Below are positions 11,426 through 22,356 of a stretch of DNA of 64,000 nt, one piece after another. Under the pieces are notes generated by a model, which searched no databases, was not told the origin of the DNA, and saw only the letters and a list, made by a program, of their open reading frames with translations. The DNA comes from Spongilla lacustris. Lineage: Eukaryota; Porifera; Demospongiae; Spongillida; Spongillidae. Made by a program: the position numbers and the translations under genes. The stretch spans positions 7,488,351-7,552,350 of the forward strand of contig OX442430.1 in assembly GCA_949361645.1 (NCBI GenBank), given 5' to 3'. Numbering within the stretch: the stretch's first letter is position 1; every line of letters begins with the position of its first letter.

Positions 11426-12677
11426 CATATCCAGCAGATCTGTACCAAGTTCATTTTATTCAATTAAACCAAGCTAGCAATCCAATCAATGTAGACAGAA
11501 TTACGAAACAGACTTGCATTACTGATTTACAGCGTCGCGTCCTCCCCCGCCCCACTGGAATTGTGTTACATATGTAAGCTTAGCAATGCGTAAAAGTTCA
11601 CCATGTGAGCGTTTAAGCTACGTCAAACATCACGTGAAAAATAATTTAATGACATTCATATTCAATGTTGTCCGCCATCTTGGTGCTCAAGTTACTATAG
11701 AAGCACAATGTACTCCAAGTCTATCATCTTATTTAGAATCTTATCTTGTCTCAGATCATGATTTTGTTATTCAGACTATCAATATTGATTTTGGCCTGTT
11801 TTATCATACCACTGTAATTTGGTCAATGTCAGAATTATTGAGGTCAAACACTAAGCATAATTAGCACCTTTTAACTGCATCTTAACATCAATGGAATAGT
11901 TGCTGTCTTCCTGAACATTGTTTCATAAAGTGCTGATTCATGATACTGAGATTTGCATATACTTGTTATATGTATGTTTTTTTTTTTTTTTTTTACAATA
12001 GGCCAGCCAATGGTTTAGTTGAGTAATTTAATCAGACTCTACAAACAATGTCGGTTGCACATGTACCACAACAATACTTTGTATTTTACAAACATAATTG
12101 CATACATGAGTGGTTTAACATTACTTCAAAATGTAACATAGAGTCTATTGGCAAGGTGTCATGTACTGGTATACATGTATATAGGACAGTATTGAATTCT
12201 TTCCTTTTTAAGTATCATTCATTCCATTAAATGATGCACCGCCTTAAATAGAAAAAATCTAAATATTATAACTGATATGATCTTAGACCTGTGTTAATGT
12301 ACAATAGAAACACGGTACATTCACACATCACATTTTCAAACCTGAGGACGATGTGCTGTAGTAAATCATAATCTCTGATTAATTCCCAGTAGCTCCATGA
12401 GATGTTTTATCATATCATTTTTGAGTTCTGTTCTTATGATGATCACTTTAGGCACTGAAGCCCCTGAGAGCTGAAGTGTTTGAAATAATGGAAGAGTTAA
12501 ATAATATCGGCATCACTAAGCACTTATGCATGAGATTCAAGGCCCGTTTATACAGTAAGATGATCTGCAATAATCGAACACCCATTGTACTTCAATTTAA
12601 AAAAAATTGTACTGTACCGCTCGAAAATACATTTCTGTGCGAGGCTGGGTACGAGGCTTATAACCGGTCAAAACAAA
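11426..12677. other. Intergenic region upstream of START gene 1
   Basis: AT-rich. An open frame of 92 residues at 11586-11864 has no recognisable motif and no splice context. No TATA box is seen near the ATG at 12678. Nothing else supported. Confidence 0.4.
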
Positions 12678-14862
12678 ATGATGGCAGAAGGCGGAACTGC
12701 GGCGTATAGCGGCTTTTCCGAAGCAGGTGAGAGTCGGAGAACGTAGCGTAAGTTTCACTTCGCGGGTACGTGGGCCTTTTCGTTTCTCAGACTTGCAGAA
12801 GGTATTGCATGATGAAAGCTGTAACAGTCCAGACGAAGGATGGTCTCTTGCCAGCACTTCGCAGTTCACCGAGGTTTGGAGGAAGCACTGTCCTAACGAG
12901 ACCGTTAATCTTATCAAGGTATGGTTTATTTGGCGGCTGTGGGTTACCATGCAAACGTACGTTGTCTCTCTCAAGGGTTTCCTGTACTTGCCGGGAGTTC
13001 CGCAGGAAGACGGTGAGTTACGTCATAACCTGAGCCTCTTTTTTTTTCCCTTTTCTTTATTTTTCTTTCCGTTTGGCATTAAGAGCGCCTGTGATGTTAG
13101 CATATCTAAAAAGTGAGGGTCGGATATTTGCTCAAGAACAATCACCTTCATAGGCTGCATACATGGGGCCCAATGATGCGGCGAGACAAGACCTAATGCG
13201 AAAACTGGGGCGGGGGAGGGGTCTGAAATGTCTTCACAATCGCTGAAGTGCTTTTTAAATCGCGAATTGCCTAGCGCTAATTCCAAATAATCATGTAGGG
13301 CCCCTTTCATTCTAGCATGCCCCCCCCCCCCCCCCCCCCCGGTTCCTACACCTATGGCCTTAGCCTTTATACACAAATAGTTTTTGAAAGGGGAGGAGGA
13401 GGATGGGGAGGAGGGGGAGCGAGTAGTTTTCATCAAATGTTTGCACACAGTTGTGAAGATGATCCATGATCTTGAGTTGAGGAAGAGGTGGGACACACAG
13501 TTCCCTGTCATTGATGTCCTTGAGGAACACCCCACCCACAGGGTGGTCTACTGGTAAGCCTGGGGAGCAGGGGGAGCAGGGCACTCTACTGGTAAGCCTG
13601 GGGACCAGGGTGGTATACTGGTAAGCCTGGGGACCAGGGCAGTCTACTGGTAAGCCTGGGGACCAGGGTGGTCCACTGGCCATGGTAAACAAGGTGACCA
13701 GACCACAATGGCCATTCATTCATGATCTGCTGTTGCTATTTGGGCTGTCTGACCCTAAGACATGCCTCCTCCTCCCCCCCCCCCCCCCCCATTCAAAAAA
13801 AAAAAAAAAAAAGGGCAGCATCAAGTGCAATTATTATTCAGATACATGTATACATCAAGTGTGTATTTATGGAGATACATGTATTGTTTTCTCTCAGCAA
13901 TTGAATGTGCAAGCAGCATTTTCTATAATCAAGTGTGCATGTGTGTGTGGGTGTGGCCTGCAGCTACTGACTTGAGTGAATTTCACTTTATAAATAAGCG
14001 TACAGTCTTTGTGTTTTGGGCCAGACTGCATTTGACCATCAATTTTAATACCATACACTTGCACTATATGCACATGCACACACACACACATGCACACACA
14101 CACACACAACATGCACACACACACACACATGCACACACACACACACGCACACACACACACATACATAAACACACACACACAGGTTAGTGCATATGCCCCT
14201 AGGTGTACAAAACAGGGACCTAGTCCAGTACATTTCCGAGAAACGAGATGAGAGCACACACACCACTTACATCCTGTACAATAATGCCCCTGAAGACATA
14301 GTCCCTCCTAAGCCAGGCATAGTGAGGTACGTCACTTGTCTGTACAGCTGGGTGAACTTTGTATGACCCCTGTCTTGTGATCAGGGCTGCCACCATTCAG
14401 TCTGCTACCATCATTCGGCCAGACCCTCAGGACCCTAGGTCCACCAGGATGACAGTCCTTCTCCAGAACGACACCAAAGGGTGGATACCAAAGTTCATCG
14501 TCAATGCCTTTGCAGCCAAGGCCCCAGGCCAATGGAGAGACAGCCTGTACAACTTCTACGTCAATGTCTACAAGCCAAGTGGTGACAAGGAAGTGGTGAG
14601 CTTGTGTGTGTGTGGTATGTGTGTGTGTGTGCATCATGTGTGTATGTGTGTGTGAGTGTGTGTGAGTGTGTGTATGTGTGTGTGTTGTGTGATTTTGACC
14701 ACATGTGGGTGTGGGTGTGGGGAAACAATAATGAACACTTGTGCCCAGAAGAGGTCTGGGGACGTGCAAGAGCCTGCAGAGGTGCAGGTACAGCACGAAG
14801 TGCTCCAGACTGCAGAGGGGCTCCCCCCACACCAGGCTGCAGAGGGTGGTGAAAGGGACTGA
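12678..14862 (+). CDS. START-domain lipid-transfer protein, tandem copy 1
   Basis: Seven exons, all with GT-AG sites and matching phases: 12678-12726, 12791-12918, 12976-13012, 13451-13553, 14183-14326, 14385-14595 and 14749-14862, giving 261 residues. Start MMAEGG at 12678; the Met at 12681 aligns better with copies 2 and 3. Exon 4 has the START motif [14 protein letters not shown]; exon 5 has [14 protein letters not shown]; exon 6 has the C-terminal helix region IPKFIVNAF and [13 protein letters not shown]. Known: START domains bind one lipid in a hydrophobic tunnel closed by the C-terminal helix. The compact layout resembles PCTP/STARD2-STARD10. No signal peptide or membrane segment, so cytosolic. 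A charged 38-residue tail (exon 7) ends GGERD, as in copy 2. AATAAA at 15057-15062 is a likely poly(A) signal. Confidence 0.9.
13541..13680 (+). repeat. 29-bp minisatellite of the exon 4 donor junction (START 1)
   Basis: About five units, each repeating the last 12 bases of exon 4 (GGTGGTCTACTG) fused to GTAAGCCTGGGGACCAG. Every unit thus regenerates an intact TACTG/GTAAGC donor. Same array in START 2 and 3. Confidence 0.9.
14073..14182. repeat. (CA)n microsatellite ending at the exon 5 acceptor
   Basis: Interrupted CA/CACG repeat running directly into the acceptor ACACAG of START 1 exon 5, so the pyrimidine tract is replaced by CA repeats. Confidence 0.85.
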
Positions 14863-15400
14863 GGTGAGAGTGAGAGACATTTGTATCACAGGTGTATGTA
14901 AGGGACCACCTCTGCATGGCACTACCACACAGCCGTACAACCTGCACACCTACACCTTCCACATGAATTCATCAAAAGGCTGGCTAACTTCAATTTTGCA
15001 GTTGTAATCAGTTTTTAATGGTTAGCATATTGTGTGCTGTACCACTGCTGTTCGAAAATAAATGTATAAAATGACAAATTAAAATTGCTTGGAGGTTTGA
15101 TGTTCAAGGTAACTTAGCCAGTTTTGTGATGAAACATGTCTATTTGGTATGGAATCTTGGATGTTGATATACCCAGATGTGTCCTGATTGCAAAGTGAAT
15201 TTCACATCCTATGAATTATTATCAATACAGTCCCTCTTCTTTGTTCAATATGACCTGCACTTACATCAGCATTTTAATTGATGCAAAGCTCCACAACTCA
15301 CACCACCTCCACCCTGAATAGACTGTGGATACTACTGAGTCAAGCACATGAGCTTCAGTTATGAACATGGCAGTCAACATGGGACAGTTCACAAGAAAAT
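14863..15400. other. 3' region of START 1 and spacer
   Basis: 3' UTR with AATAAA at 15057-15062, then AT-rich spacer. No further gene seen before the foldback arm that begins near 15400. Confidence 0.5.
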
Positions 15401-15611
15401 TTTCCCATTGTTATAATGTTATATTAAAATGCATGCCTTACGCCTGAATCGCTATAACTTATAGGTATTAGCTATTAACGTCCTATTTTCAACACTTCAT
15501 ACTACACCATTTTTTAATGGTAAAATACATTTTTGAGGTCTTGTGCTAGCTCCGTGCCAGTATTGCAACGTCCGATACCCCACGGGGTTCAAACCCGCCA
15601 TAACTTTCGGC
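15400..15611. mobile_element. Left part of a foldback element split by the 5.8-kb insertion
   Basis: Contains ATTGCAACGTCCGATACCCC and the run GGGTTCAAACCCGCCATAAC, which recur inverted at 21770-21850 and in the intact family member at 56618-57453. The homology stops at CTTTCGGC (15611) and resumes at GCAAGAGTAATC (21405). Confidence 0.75.
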
Positions 15612-16097
15612 CGGTGTCGTAGTGTACAATGTCCCCCCTAAAATTTGTCCCCCCGGACGTTCTGCACTAGTGTACAATGTCCCCCCGGACATTCTGCACT
15701 AGTGTACAATGTCCCCCCGGACAATCTACACTAGGGCAAACTGTCCCCCTCCAGGGTAAAATGTCCCCCCTCATAACATTTTATTTCATCTATGACAAGG
15801 CTGGGAAGCATTTCATGCAATCCTAATATGGACTTGCCCTGTAGAAAAGGGTGGTATTTTCAAATAAGTATACCGTATCGCACACCGTATCGCACAACGG
15901 CAGTACACGGAACGCGTTGACCGTCAAAGCTGCATGTCAGTGTCGTTCCGCCACTTGAAACGCTCATTGAAACCAATACTGACACACATTTAGAATTTCA
16001 GTATTAAAATTCCTTAACAGATACACAGCTTTTATCCCTTCAGTCGTCAAAGCTCTCATTGAAACCAATACTCACACACATACACGAACATTCATTA

Positions 16098-17102
16098 TTA
16101 AAATTCCTTAAGGAGTGGTGAACATTTGTTGATGTATTTCATGGCGGAAATCTCATATGAGAGATTGAAATATCTTGAGATCAATAGGATCATAGCCTGG
16201 AAAGTAATGTCACATAAACACAGCTCCACACTGCTGCGTGCACGGCATACCTCAGGAAGAATGTTATTTAATGCAAAGGCTATTCCCAAACTTGGAAGTC
16301 CTTTTTCAATACAAACCTGTTTAGTAATAAGGACTATATAGTTGCAGATTTCCCTCTTCTACATAAAGTGGAGAAACAGTACGTTACATGTATTACTGAA
16401 TTAACCAACATATTGTACTCAATGTTATTACCAGTGGTGGAAAAGTATCTAATGGCCATTTATCCGCAACCTGTACTAAGTCATGATATGTTGGTATTTT
16501 TCCTGTTAGTTTGATGTAGCATTCCCTCTAAGATGAAGTTTTCGTTGTACACAAGTTGTGAAGATGAACCTTAATAGTACATATTATTGCAAGAAATAAG
16601 AGTACATGCATATTGTACTAATTGCCACTTACTTCGACATCCTTCAATATACTTCTGACAGTGTGTATAGGTATAGTTAATTCCCTGATTCAAACACGTC
16701 ATAAATCTTTGCTTAACATATACCAAAGGCATACCCAATATCAAATTTTGATGATTTGTACTCTTGGATAATCGACTATGTATTCGTGTGCAAGCTTGTA
16801 AGCATCAGCATTCCTTCACCAAAAATGTCATCTTCATATTTGTTAGACATGACAGTAGGCACAAGTATGTCACATTCCAGTGGCACTGAGTAGTAATATA
16901 AGAAACATCCAAATACAATCTTACATATTTTGATACACATTTCACTGCCTGCCCTTACTAATAGCATGCAGCACACATACCATTTACTGCTTTGGCTTCT
17001 GCACTATTGCTCTCTTGTCTAGCTATTTTTGAGCTCAACATTTCTTTCTGTAAAAACTGTGCTACTTCTCTCTTTACCTGGATGCAGGAGTATTTGTCTG
17101 CA
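16098..17102 (-). CDS. Putative further exons of the element's protein (function unknown)
   Basis: Exon-like blocks with splice sites: 17102-16981 (contains QVKREVAQFLQKEMLSSKIA), 16885-16820 (VPLECDILVPTVMSNKYEDD), 16527-16432 (KLTGKIPTYHDLVQVADKWP), 16316-16251 (VCIEKGLPSLGIAFALNNIL) and 16196-16098 (ends NKCSPLLKEF, stop). The first two join in phase 1 and the last three in phase 0. The link between 16820 and 16527 is unresolved: a short exon must be missing or misread. A GC-AG intron (donor AG/GCAAGA in the Ulp1 terminal exon) would join these in frame to the double protease. I recognise no domain; this may be a C-terminal extension or a second element gene. Confidence 0.45.
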
Positions 17103-17145
17103 CTGCACACATAAGTAAAAATCACAAAGACATAGTATTATCAAT

Positions 17146-19404
17146 TTAATACAATTCTTGCCTGCCAATGAATTCATTCACCAGCCAGGTTCTGAGAGAA
17201 GAGGAGTCTGTCTACATTTTTTAAATTTATGAGCATATACTGATCAGGGAAATGCAGGCAACATACCTGAAAATTCAATGGCTTCGCTTTTGCAATATGT
17301 GCAGCAATCTAAGAATATTCGTTACATTCAAATATTATTTGTAGCATTAATAACCTTGCAAACAAATACACCACAGTCACTGGAGTTTTCCTGTCTAGGT
17401 GTAATCTGTGAAAAAAACTTCTTCATTCTAATTACAACACAAATACTCTCTAATAATAACCTGAGATGTTACAGCACTCCATTGATGTTTACAAAATTTA
17501 GTACACTTTTTCAATATATGTATTTCTTCCACGAGTATTCTTTGAAAATAATAACAGAAAAATGATTTGTTGCACTTTAAATACAACATGTGCTATTTTA
17601 TTAACTCACAACATTTCATTGCAGATTGATTTATGGTGTAAAGAACTGTTGGAGTCAAAGCATGTGATTGTAGTATTGGTGAAATCAATATTCTGCAGGA
17701 CATACAAACATTATAAAACGATATAATACATTTAACGGTACATAACTTGCTTACACAGAGTATCCAATGGTTATCATTCACATTTATTGGAAGAATGATG
17801 GAAGATATCATGCCAAGTTGGTCCTGAAACGTTATGTGCAATTATATCTACTCACTTACATTTAGAATAACTCACGTTGCATGGATGTCTAGCCTTTTCA
17901 TTCCCTGATAGAGAGGAACAATTTCTTTTTATCTTTCCCCTGTCAATTAAATAGCCATGCCATCTTTGATAAAAATATGTTGTTAAAAACATAATTTTTT
18001 TTCTTTTCTTTTTATGATGTGTACTTGACTGCTCCATTTCCAGAAGTTTCATATAAAAACTAATGAGCTGAAATTCAAACTTAAATTCAGAATTTGTATA
18101 ATTTGCGCTCCAATCTGTACCTCACTGTCCATCCACTTGCCATCTAGTACTGCCATAATGTGCTTTTCAGTAAGCTTCCACTCATTTAATGCCACTACAA
18201 AATCATCTAATCACCACAGTGAAAAAAATGGTGCAGAACTGTGTAACATATAACAAGTTAAATGTAGTTGAAGATCGACTTAACCATTTTCATTTCTGGC
18301 TGATTCTGATTTTTTACTATCCATGGATTCATCTGTATCTGCAACTGTTAAATCTAAGATATAATTTCTCAATTACAGTCTATCTGTTGTATTTACAGAG
18401 AGACAAAAAATGCACATCAGTCTGGAATGTCTCTATCACCAAAGTACATTAATACACTATAGATACAGAATACATGTACATGTACATGTGCATCTACCTT
18501 GACAGTCGTCATCATTGCATAACTGTTCTAATAGAGATGAGCCTTCTTTCACAATTTCATTTGCACTAAAATAAATATAAGCTTTTAAAGGTACATTATA
18601 AACGTAAATGTATGAGTGGTTACCTACAAAGCTGGTCACTTTCATCAAAAGAAGTTATTTTATTTTCAGTCCTTACTACTGCAGTCATATTGAACTTAAA
18701 ACCATATACAGCAAGTGTTGGCAAGTAATAAATGTCTTCAAGGTATTGAATTAACATTGCTTCATCTATTTCAGTTGGCATACTCTGCATAGAATCTAAT
18801 AAATAGAATTTGTTGTCCCCATTACAAAAAATGGTTGTATAATGAGCTTTTTCAGGGATTCGAATCAACAGAGATGTTGGATAGGACTGTGAAGAATTGA
18901 GTGCATCCATAATATAACCTTCACGATTCGCAAAGAATTGAATGAGTGTATTGTTAAGGCAAATCATGTAGTCACCATGGTACTGCACAGCTTGTAATAA
19001 AACTTCTATAGAATACCATCCTTCTGCATCTCGTAAAGGAGTATAAAGTTCTGAAATAGGCATATGTAGCTCTGAATAGTGCCTAGTCCACAATGTATCG
19101 GCTATATTGTTCAAGCTTTGAACATCAAACAAATCTATTTGGTATGCATTGTTTAAGGCACATAATCCACAAAGTGCTGTTCTGCCTTGAACTTGCATGA
19201 AGACTCCCTCATCTGAAATCTGATCAATAACTGTAGCTTGGTTTCTTGAGCATATGACATCAGATACATAGAGAATGTTACCATTAATGTCATTTTTTTG
19301 TTTATCTGTCAACATTTCCCATTGTTCAGATACTAATTCCAAGGCAGTTGAACACAACATGGCTATGATATCTTTGACAACTGAATTCGTTCTACTAATT
19401 TGTA
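17146..19404 (-). CDS. Josephin-like plus Ulp1-like double cysteine protease
   Basis: Ten exons on the minus strand: 19404-18624, 18565-18498, 18194-18121, 18067-17876, 17823-17755, 17692-17610, 17539-17461, 17405-17355, 17308-17267 and 17211-17146. All phases agree; from the ATG at 19360 the product is 486 residues. Residues about 55-215 are Josephin-like (peptidase C86): Cys64 in ALCGLCALNN, GWYSIEVLLQA, His173 in AHYTTIF and Asp189 in FYLLDS. Residues about 285-486 are Ulp1-like (C48): WMDSELISFYMKLL, His376 in NDNHWILC, Asp393 in CFDS, Gln439 and Cys445 in RQENSSDCGVF. Both catalytic sets look complete. Known: Josephins cleave ubiquitin, Ulp1-type enzymes SUMO/Nedd8-like proteins. The frame is open upstream to 19404 in phase with a missing exon, so it may once have been fused to the integrase. 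Confidence 0.85.
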
Positions 19405-19426
19405 CTGAAATATCAACTATCTTATT

Positions 19427-20090
19427 ATCTTATCTCTGCAGATTTATCAGGTAGTGCCTTAGCCTCTGGCCACTTCGAAAAATAATCCACCAGTGTAATG
19501 ATGTAACGATTACCACTCTTGGTCTTAGGTAATGGTCCTGTAATATCCACTCCAACCTACAATGAAGCAGTTAATTAGGTCATGTGGGTATGTGTGTGTT
19601 TTTTTTAATACGAATTTTTTACCTGCCTCCATACTTCCTGCTTAACTGGAACTGGGTGAAGTGGTGCTGCTTCCTTCACAAATTTGGCATCATTTGCTGT
19701 CTGACAGAGCTCACAGGTTTGAACAAAATCTGATACGTCTCTCCACAGAAATTTCCAAAAGAACCTCTCGGCAATTTTTTTGTATGTTTTATCTCGCCCC
19801 AAATGGCCAGCTACAGATATATATGTAAGAAACTGCTAGAAATTATAAGATATACCTTCGGGAAGAGAATGACACGCTTCCAGTATTCTACTTCTCTCTT
19901 TCCCGCAGCGAGGAACCTGCTTCCATTCATCCGTCTTAGCCTTCCGATGAAATAGAAGGCCATTTCCCACCATGTAGCTACCAGCTTTTCTGCGTAAAGC
20001 TCTTTTTTGTACTTTCTCACAACCCTCAGGGTAGCAATGATTATTAAGAAATACGTATATTTGCTCGTACTCATCGTCCTCAGTCGCCAT
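19427..20090 (-). pseudogene. Truncated integrase (H2C2 zinc finger plus start of DDE core)
   Basis: Exons 20090-19856 (start MATEDDEYEQIYVFLNNHCY), 19810-19623 and 19556-19427 join in phase. Exon 2 holds the H2C2 integrase zinc finger: HLGRDKTYKKIAERFFW, then CELC and QTANDAKFVKEAAPLHPVPV. Exon 3 starts the catalytic core (VGVDITGPLPKTKSGNRY, then LVDYFSKWPEA), which includes the first catalytic Asp. It ends KSAEIR with stops, with no GT donor; the second Asp (usually SDxG) and the Glu are absent. The start codon is followed directly by a sensible N-terminus as in Ginger/KRBA2-type proteins (memory). So this copy lacks a working transposase. Confidence 0.8.
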
Positions 20091-20104
20091 CGTCGATCAC
20101 TCAA

Positions 20105-21240
20105 ACGACACGTGCTAATTCATTATCAGAATCATAAAAGCATTTGCAAATGTTATTAATAACACACATATACACAAACAGTAAAATTAATGCCTTACAC
20201 AGGCAAGCCTGGATTTTTTTGGCTGGTTTTTAACAAAAATTTGGGTACCCGACTGATCGGTTACACTATCGTCTGTGAACAATTACGCATCCGATCCTTG
20301 GAGTACTGCACGAATTCGTGCAGCAGTAGCATGAATCTTATCTAAGTCCTACCTTGTAGCATGAATGTCATTAACAAACCCTCATAGTCACATGGCGATA
20401 CTTAGCAGCTGGAAAACTAGGGATAAAGAGAACTTAAGAGGCTTGAGGTTAAAGCCACAGCGACTGACGTCTGGTCATGATGTCTTTGAAGTACTACCGA
20501 GAAGAGACTTGAAGAGTCTGTGTTTTGCATGCCTTTCTATATCATATTGAGTTCTTGTTGTTTCTCTAACCGCTCACATTAAATTAATTCATTTTGCTGT
20601 GAAATCATGCGTTGATTTAACAATTGATTTAAAATCTAATAATTGATTTGATGCGTTTTTTTTTTTGCTGTGAAAGACCTGGTATACGATGTATATTTGT
20701 ACGGAAGCATACTGGCATCAAAATCTCGGTCAAATCCATCCCACAAACCGCACCGATTCGTCCCTATATCATAATAGAAAGTCTGGGGATTGTATGCGCT
20801 ATTGCCGCGATTATATGTTCATCGGTTGCGTGATAGTACAACCTATCAGTCGGGTACCTATAGCTAGACTAAAACACATCCTAAATTAAAAAGCATAAAA
20901 ACCATCCTTCGTCCTCGGTGGCCATGGGAATAGTGTAAAAAAAAAAAAAAAAAAAAAAACTTACTGGGATTGAGCGTCCAGGGTGGGAAATCCGAATAGA
21001 TATGATTCTATCCTGGTTTTGTCGAACAAAACCCATGTTGACTTATGAATGGAATTTTTGCTTCAACATGGTTTTTTTTTTCCGACAGATCGAACCACAC
21101 AGGGTATAACCACATGTATTCCCATCCTGGACGCACAATCCGGGTAGGATGGCTATATAAGGACGGGTTTTGTTAAAAACCAGCCTTAAATATCCAAGTT
21201 GGACGTTTATAACTGTTTCCTTTCATACACTATAGGTAGG
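20105..21240. other. 5' non-coding region of the 5.8-kb element with two small palindromic inserts
   Basis: Upstream of the minus-strand genes. 20230-20860 is bounded by inverted GGTACCCGACTGAT / ATCAGTCGGGTACC. 20968-21145 is a partial hairpin (GAGCGTCCAGGGTGGGA against TCCCATCCTGGACGC). A poly-A tract lies at 20938-20960. No coding exon seen. Confidence 0.5.
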
Positions 21241-21404
21241 ACATTGCGCCCTAGTGTGGAGTGTCCGGGGGGGGGGGGGGGACATTTTACCCTGGGGGGG
21301 GGACAGTTAGCCCTAGTGCAGAGTGTCCGGGGGGACATTGTGCACTAGTGCAGAATGTCCGGGGGGACATTCCGCACAGGGGGACAATCCACCCTCCCAC
21401 ACCG

Positions 21405-21960
21405 GCAAGAGTAATCAAATCGCTTGAAATTTGGTTTGTTACTTTGCAGGTAACGCTATTGGATTGTTCTTTCGTTAATTTTATGTCATCCGTTACGGAG
21501 ATACGTGTACAGTGTTCAAAACTACGTGCTCGTTTTCGCGCTCGATTCGCGCGTCCCGCGCAGTCGAGAGGCGGTGATTATATCACTGGGGCGAATCAAA
21601 CGGGAAAACGTGCACGTACGTAGTTTGTTCGACTGTACTGATCTCTATAACGGATGACATACAAAATTAACGAGCAGAACATTCCAATAGCTAAAGGTCC
21701 ACCTCTCTACCTACAAACGAATTTGAAGAGATTTGATTACTCTGATTTGATTACTCCTGCCGAAAGTAATGCATGGCGGGTTTGAACCCTTGGAGTATCG
21801 GACATCGCGATACTGGCACGGAGCTTATGTTAGACCACAAAAGAGAAATGAAGTGTCGAAAATAGGACGTTGATAGCGTTAACCGTTCGGAAGTTAAAGC
21901 GTAAGGCATTTTAAAATAAATAACGTTATAAAATTAAGATTTTCGCGCGTGAACTGTCCC
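21405..21960. mobile_element. Centre and right arm of the split foldback element
   Basis: Contains the central inverted motif TGTCATCCGTTACGGAGATA / TATAACGGATGACAT and the right-arm copy of the left fragment at 15400-15611. Same family as 33370-33600, 42568-42860 and 56618-57453. Confidence 0.75.
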
Positions 21961-22348
21961 ATATATAACGAGTATACGTGTAGGCACATCATCACCGTCA
22001 ACTTGTTGTCTTATTACGCCACCTCGTTACAATCGACTTGTTTCCTTCCTTCCGTTTTGCACCTACTCACCAGCTTTAATTTCTTATAGAACCCGGCTGA
22101 ATGTTTTATTTTAATATTTTATTTTTTTGCATCTACATGTAAATGTAACCGTTTTCATAAGGAATAACTAATTTCCTATGGTTCCTAAGCGCCACTGATC
22201 TTTACTTAGAACAGTTTTTAACGTGGGAGTGGATTGGTACTCCGCTGGACACCAGAGTCGAAGAATGATTCATACACACGCTCCTCAGTACAAGCATGTT
22301 CTAGATCTATCTTCACTACGAATTTCACAAACACCCAAGCTACTAGTA
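21961..22348. other. Spacer before the hAT-type element
   Basis: AT-rich; no gene or repeat recognised. Its right end continues at 23308 after the hAT insertion. Confidence 0.4.
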
Positions 22349-22356
22349 GTAGGGAC

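Larger units (their letters stand above)
15612..21404 (-). mobile_element. 5.8-kb TIR element encoding integrase remnant and Josephin-Ulp1 double protease
   Basis: Ends are inverted (CGGTGT ... ACACCG). Both carry subterminal arrays of GTCCCCCCGGACATT / CACTAGTGTACAAT units: 15620-15775 and, inverted, 21240-21395. It splits a foldback repeat whose unbroken copies give the original junction CTTTCGGCa(a/g)GAGTAATC, so this is an insertion. The target duplication is short and ambiguous (GC, up to CGGC). All recognisable coding exons lie on the minus strand (20090 down to 16098). Known: Ginger-type DNA transposons encode an H2C2 zinc finger plus an integrase-like DDE domain and have TIRs. The N-terminal module here fits that type, but assignment to Ginger is inference. 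Confidence 0.72.

Noticed and set aside
15612..21404. Retroviral or LTR-retrotransposon origin for the integrase
   Set aside because: No LTRs, reverse transcriptase, RNase H or gag seen; ends are inverted, and the gene has spliceosomal introns.
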